DNA of 64,000 nt, from the NCBI GenBank assembly GCA_019930625.1, contig CP082844.1, forward strand, positions 1 to 64,000. Direction: 5' to 3'. Under the pieces are notes generated by a model. It was given only the letters and a program-made list of their open reading frames with translations, was not told where the DNA came from and did no database searches. Positions 60,387 to 64,000 of the stretch are shown piece by piece. The position numbers and the translations under genes were made by a program. The stretch comes from Nocardia asteroides (GTDB lineage Bacteria; Actinomycetota; Actinomycetes; Mycobacteriales; Mycobacteriaceae). Positions within the stretch are counted from its first letter, which is position 1; each line of letters opens with the position of its first letter.

Positions 60387-61271
60387 TCACTTCCTTCCGT
60401 GGGCGAGTTCCAGGATCCTGGCCTGACGTTCCACCTCCGGCGGCAGTCGGCGCCGCTGCGCCAACGCCCACGGCAGGCGGCCCAGGAAGCCCGCCACCGC
60501 GCGCAACGCCGCGGGGTCTCGGGCCGCCCGGCGCAGCAGGACCGCGGACTCGGCCGCGCACCGCCGCAGCGGCCGCCGCATCCAGGCGATCAACGCGTTG
60601 TTGCGCTGTTCGGCTCGCCTGCGCCACGCGGGCGGCGGTCGCCGCGCCGACGGGTGATGGTGGGCACGCACTTGCGCCACATAACAGAGGTCCCACCCGC
60701 AGGCCGCCAGGTCGAGCGACAGCAACCGTTCCTCGGCGCCGAAATGCAGCAGCGGACTGAATCCGGCGGCTTGCAGGTAGGCCTCCCTCCTGACGATCGC
60801 CGCACAGGCCAGGAAGCCGAGCACCGACGGACCCGGAAGCTCGGGATGATGCCCGAGCGGGCTGGTCGCCATCAGTTCGTTGACGGGGTCGTCACGCTCG
60901 TCGGCACCCACCAGCGTGCGTCCCGCTACCAGACCGAGCCGCGGACAGGCGTCCAGCACCCGCTCTGCCTCGGGCAGCGCGTCGGCGGCCCACCAGGAGT
61001 CGTCGTCACTGAAAGCCACGTACGGCGTCCGGGCGAGCGCGACGCCGAGATTGCGCGCCGCCGCCGCGAGATTGCGGTTCAGCCGGAGGACTTTCACATC
61101 CGGGAATGCCTCCGCCTCGCCTGCGGTGTCGTCGACCGAGGCGTTGTCCAGCACCACGATCGGGGGACGCGGGCGCAGGGCGCACAACTCGGTCAAGGTA
61201 CGGGCCAATTCCGAAGCCCGGTTCCGGGTGGCGATGACGACTGTCGTCTTCGCCATGGTCGGAGGGTTCAC
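60387..61271 (-). CDS. GT2 family glycosyltransferase
   Basis: 294 residues, start GTG 61271 (GTGA overlap with the upstream pyruvyl transferase stop; ATG 61256 is possible). Paralogue of the next gene: TTVVIATRNRASELARTL, VVLDNASVDDTAG, NLAAAARNLG, VAFSDDDSWW and GAEERLLSLDLAACGW. Same probable pathway. Confidence 0.87.
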   Translation of the reverse strand: MNPPTMAKTTVVIATRNRASELARTLTELCALRPRPPIVVLDNASVDDTAGEAEAFPDVKVLRLNRNLAAAARNLGVALARTPYVAFSDDDSWWAADALPEAERVLDACPRLGLVAGRTLVGADERDDPVNELMATSPLGHHPELPGPSVLGFLACAAIVRREAYLQAAGFSPLLHFGAEERLLSLDLAACGWDLCYVAQVRAHHHPSARRPPPAWRRRAEQRNNALIAWMRRPLRRCAAESAVLLRRAARDPAALRAVAGFLGRLPWALAQRRRLPPEVERQARILELAHGRK

Positions 61272-62176
61272 GCCGGACGTCCCGTGAGCAGCTCGTCGAG
61301 CAGTTCCCGAGTCAAGGCGTCGGCCGCGGGAAACTCACGCCGCCGCGCGCGATCGCGTCCCTCCGACGACAGACACCAGCGCCACCAATGCTCGAACGCG
61401 CCCGCGTCGGCGGTTTGCTCGGCGGAGACCAATGCGGGCCAGTCCAACGCCCCCGCTTGCGCGGTGACCTTTCCCCCGCCCGCGATGGGATCCACCGCCA
61501 GGACCGGCACACCGGCTCGCAGGCCCAGCACCAGGCCGTGCAGGCGGGTCGTGACCACCGCGTCGAGACGGGAGAACACCGACGCGAGCTGATCGGGCGT
61601 GCGGCAGTGGCGCCAGTCGTCGGACGCCAGCCTGGTATCGAGCGGTAGCCGGGCGCAGTCCAGATCGCATAGCCAGCGCATCAACGCCCGGTGCACCGAC
61701 CCATGCCGCCGGGCCGTGCCGTATTCGGCCTGTCCCGGCGCGAACGCGACGCCAACCACCGGGACGGTGACGGTGGACGCCGCGACGGCCATGTCCGGTC
61801 GCGCGGTGGACAGGCCGTCGCGCGGCAAGACGCGGTGGAATCCGGTGACCGCCGCATCGGCCGGATCGAGAACGGAAACGCCCACCGCGATGCGTCGGCA
61901 GTTCGCATACCGTTCGTGCAGAAACCGCACCTGCTCCCCATGCGCGGGCCCGCACACGAACACGAGGTGGGAATAGCGTTGGGAGTCGGCGTCGTCCAGA
62001 TGCAAGGCGTCGGAACGGAATGCGGGGCTCCACGCCGTGTCATGGGGTATCCCGGCGGATGCGAGAGCGTCGCACACGCGGCTCATGCTGAGAACGTCCC
62101 CCGCTGTCGCTTCGCCGTGCACGAAGCTGGGCCACCCGGTGACAAGTACCCGCATGTCCGGTGCACCGTGGGTCAT
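61268..62176 (-). CDS. Polysaccharide pyruvyl transferase family protein
   Basis: 302 residues from ATG 62176 (MRVLVTGWPS at 62155 is the alternative). The pyruvyl transferase core is visible at the C-terminal half: VTTRLHGLVLGLRAGVPVLAVDPI, and HRALMRWLCDLDCARL before it. The family transfers pyruvate from PEP to a sugar of a surface polymer. It overlaps the downstream GT2 gene, so three proteins probably build one glycan. Confidence 0.8.
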   Translation of the reverse strand: MTHGAPDMRVLVTGWPSFVHGEATAGDVLSMSRVCDALASAGIPHDTAWSPAFRSDALHLDDADSQRYSHLVFVCGPAHGEQVRFLHERYANCRRIAVGVSVLDPADAAVTGFHRVLPRDGLSTARPDMAVAASTVTVPVVGVAFAPGQAEYGTARRHGSVHRALMRWLCDLDCARLPLDTRLASDDWRHCRTPDQLASVFSRLDAVVTTRLHGLVLGLRAGVPVLAVDPIAGGGKVTAQAGALDWPALVSAEQTADAGAFEHWWRWCLSSEGRDRARRREFPAADALTRELLDELLTGRPA

Positions 62177-62341
62177 TCGGCCACCTCGGCGATCTTTCCG
62201 CGCTGCCCTCGACTACCGTCACCGCGGTGCGCGGATCCGCGAGATCCGTCGTGCCGCACGGCGTCCCGGTGCAGGCACCCCGCGAGGTCTGCCGCGGCAC
62301 GCGGCGTCTCCGGGACCGTGACGTGGCGCATCGGATGGCCC

Positions 62342-63733
62342 CTAGATTTTCGCCGGGCGCAGGTGCACGACCTTCGTCTGGGTCATCTCGTCCAGCAACT
62401 CGGGTCCGTAACCGAAGCCTGCTCCGCTGGCCCGGCGTGGGTGCGCCGCACCGCCGGGCGCCCCGCCGAACACCGCGTTGATCTTCACCGTGCCCACCGG
62501 CAGTTCCCGCCAGGCGCGCTGCGCGTTGGCCATCGACGGAGTGAGCACGGTCGCCGCGAGTCCGTAGTCGTCGTTCGCCGCTTCCGCGATGCCCTGCTCG
62601 AACGAATCCACCACCCGCACCGGCGCGACCGGACCGAACGTTTCCTCACGCATGATGCGCATCTTCGGATCGCAGTGGGCCAACACGGTGGCCGGATAGT
62701 GCGCGCCGGCACCGTCCGGCACCACGCCGCCGGTCATCAGCTCGGCCCCGTGGTCCACCGCCTCGCGCACGTGGGCGTGGACGTGATCGCGATGGCGCCG
62801 GTCGACCAACGGCGCCACCGTCCTGGCCTCGGCTTCGGCGACCAGCGCGGCGAGAAAGGCCTCCGCGACGTCCCGGTGCGCGAAGATCCGCTCGACGGAC
62901 ACGCAGATCTGGCCGGAGTTGGCGAACGCGCCGAGCGCCGCCTGACCCGCCGCCCAGACCGGATCGACCCCGGTGTCGACGACGAGCGCGTCGTTGCCGC
63001 CGTTTTCCAGCAATGCCTTGGCACCCGTGGTCGCAGCGCTTTTCGCGATCGACCGTCCGGTGGCCGTGCTACCGACATGCGCGACGACGTCCACATCGGA
63101 ACGTGCGGCCAGCAGCGCGCCGACCCTCCCATCGCCCTGCACCGTCTGCAGAACGCCCTCCGGGAGCGCACCGGCGAGCAGATCGCCCAGCAGCCCGCCG
63201 GTATGCGGCGCGCGTTCACTCGGCTTGTACACGACCGTGTTTCCCGTGACCAGCGCCGCGCCGAGCAATCCGCAGGACACCGCCACGGGATCGTTCCACG
63301 GCGTCAGGGCGATGACGACGCCGCGCGGTTCCCACACCATGAGGTCGGTGGCCTCGAAGTTCCCCTGCAGGCTCTTGCCTCGGTGCACCGGTCCGAGCTC
63401 GGCATATTGCTCCAACGTCGCGGCGCCTGCCGCCACACCCTCCTTGCTCTCGGAGAGTGGACGTCCGGTCTCGACCCGATTGAGCTCGGCGAGTTCATCG
63501 GCACGCTCGCGAAGCAAGGCGGCGCTCGCGCGTAGCGCGGCGGCCCGCTCGCCCGCCGGGGTTCGCGCCCAGACCGGCTGCACACGGTTGGCCAGCTCCA
63601 GGCGCGAATCGATCTCCGCCATACCGGTCATGGCCACCTTGCCGACAGTGGCGCCGGTGGCCGGATCGAGGATCTCGATCGTTTCGGTCGCGTCTTGTCC
63701 TGCGGGAAACGTGACAGCGCTCGGTCCGCTCAT
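62342..63733 (-). CDS. Aldehyde dehydrogenase family protein
   Basis: 463 residues from ATG 63733. NAD-binding ALTPWNDPVA and STATGRSIAKSAATTG; catalytic Glu in LLENGGNDA (ENGG rather than the usual ELGG); nucleophile Cys in NSGQICVSVERI; EETFGPVAPV and NAVFGGAPGG near the end. Oxidises aldehydes with NAD(P)+. The substitution near the active Glu may narrow its substrates. Confidence 0.9.
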   Translation of the reverse strand: MSGPSAVTFPAGQDATETIEILDPATGATVGKVAMTGMAEIDSRLELANRVQPVWARTPAGERAAALRASAALLRERADELAELNRVETGRPLSESKEGVAAGAATLEQYAELGPVHRGKSLQGNFEATDLMVWEPRGVVIALTPWNDPVAVSCGLLGAALVTGNTVVYKPSERAPHTGGLLGDLLAGALPEGVLQTVQGDGRVGALLAARSDVDVVAHVGSTATGRSIAKSAATTGAKALLENGGNDALVVDTGVDPVWAAGQAALGAFANSGQICVSVERIFAHRDVAEAFLAALVAEAEARTVAPLVDRRHRDHVHAHVREAVDHGAELMTGGVVPDGAGAHYPATVLAHCDPKMRIMREETFGPVAPVRVVDSFEQGIAEAANDDYGLAATVLTPSMANAQRAWRELPVGTVKINAVFGGAPGGAAHPRRASGAGFGYGPELLDEMTQTKVVHLRPAKI

Positions 63734-63893
63734 ATCGCGGACATTGCCTCGCAGGCGGGGTTTCAAACCGGCTCGTGGCGATAGCTGAAACGCTGTATTT
63801 CTGGACAACCACCAGTTGAACAGCAATAGCCGATGATTCGCTGCGAGCCCGGGCTCGGGTTTGATCCGGCAGTAAAAGGCAAGAGCTATCGAC

Positions 63894-64000
63894 ATGGCCG
63901 AAACCACCGAACGGCTCGGAGTGCTGTTATGGCACGTGCACGGCTCTTGGACGACGTCGTTCGTGCGAGGACCGCACCGCTACCTGATCCCTGTGGTGGA
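63894..64000 (+). CDS. Glycosyltransferase N-terminus (partial, runs off right edge)
   Basis: The frame from ATG 63894 reads MAETTERLGVLLWHVHGSW followed by TTSFVRGPHRYLIPVV and stays open to the window end. The LWHVHGSWTTxFVxGPHRYL opening is that of nocardial family 1/4 glycosyltransferases. It is divergent from the aldehyde dehydrogenase and probably belongs to the same sugar locus. Confidence 0.6.
   Translation, partial: MAETTERLGVLLWHVHGSWTTSFVRGPHRYLIPVV

Overview
The window is high-GC actinobacterial DNA. I read it as chromosomal sequence from Nocardia or a close relative (mycolic-acid-containing Mycobacteriales). The signs are an EphD-type hydrolase/dehydrogenase fusion, a wax ester synthase/DGAT, a FabG3-like hydroxysteroid dehydrogenase, two KstR-like operator palindromes, a type VII secretion-associated protein and a large SARP regulator. 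All assignments are by reading; no database search was possible.

Layout. 1-4.1 kb: a desaturase cut by the left edge, a TetR regulator with matching operators at both ends, two tandem DUF5994 proteins, a nuclease fragment and a SRPBCC protein. 4.3-9.3 kb: a P450-ferredoxin operon, the 3' stump of a second P450, and a divergent SARP-NB-ARC-TPR regulator, with four SARP-type heptamer repeats in the shared promoter. 9.4-11.5 kb: HxlR regulator and divergent MFS exporter. 11.5-17 kb: a membrane-anchored multicopper oxidase with a DUF6220 partner, a two-component system and an esterase. The oxidase operon and the esterase carry the same 109-nt promoter in inverted orientation, so the enclosed two-component system probably controls both. 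17-21 kb: a heterodimeric ABC exporter pair. 21-23.6 kb: a decayed zone with a regulator remnant and T7SS-associated genes.

23,632-39,999: an actinomycete integrative and conjugative element (AICE) of about 16.3 kb, bounded by 46-bp direct repeats and integrated in the 3' half of a tRNA(CAT) gene at 39,958-40,031. From left to right it holds attL; a cargo gene joining a DUF262 nuclease-type domain to a Schlafen/AlbA_2 domain; a repeat-rich non-coding region that could be the replication or transfer origin; a tightly coupled leftward 17-gene transfer/replication operon (FtsK-like TraSA translocase, replication-relaxation protein, toprim primase, DUF2637 and small proteins, headed by xis); a divergent DUF5919 regulator-Nudix pair; an HD phosphohydrolase; and the tyrosine integrase next to the tRNA. 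The regulator-Nudix-HD set is the usual AICE control module.

40-45.2 kb: deazaflavin-type oxidoreductase, quinone reductase, a Cys/Gly/Ser-repeat membrane protein with a divergent partner, and a DoxX-GNAT-sigma-anti-sigma operon. 45.3-46.7 kb: an intact IS630-type element with perfect 32-bp ends, inserted inside the stop codon of ephD and recreating it. 46.7-54 kb: lipid/steroid genes (ephD, ferredoxin reductase, metal-dependent hydrolase, WS/DGAT, alpha/beta hydrolase, fabG3-like) with KstR-like boxes. 54-64 kb: YdcF protein, secreted lipase, CsbD, DUF6010, MFS exporter, then a cell-surface sugar cluster (two GT2 glycosyltransferases, a pyruvyl transferase, an aldehyde dehydrogenase) and a further glycosyltransferase cut by the right edge.
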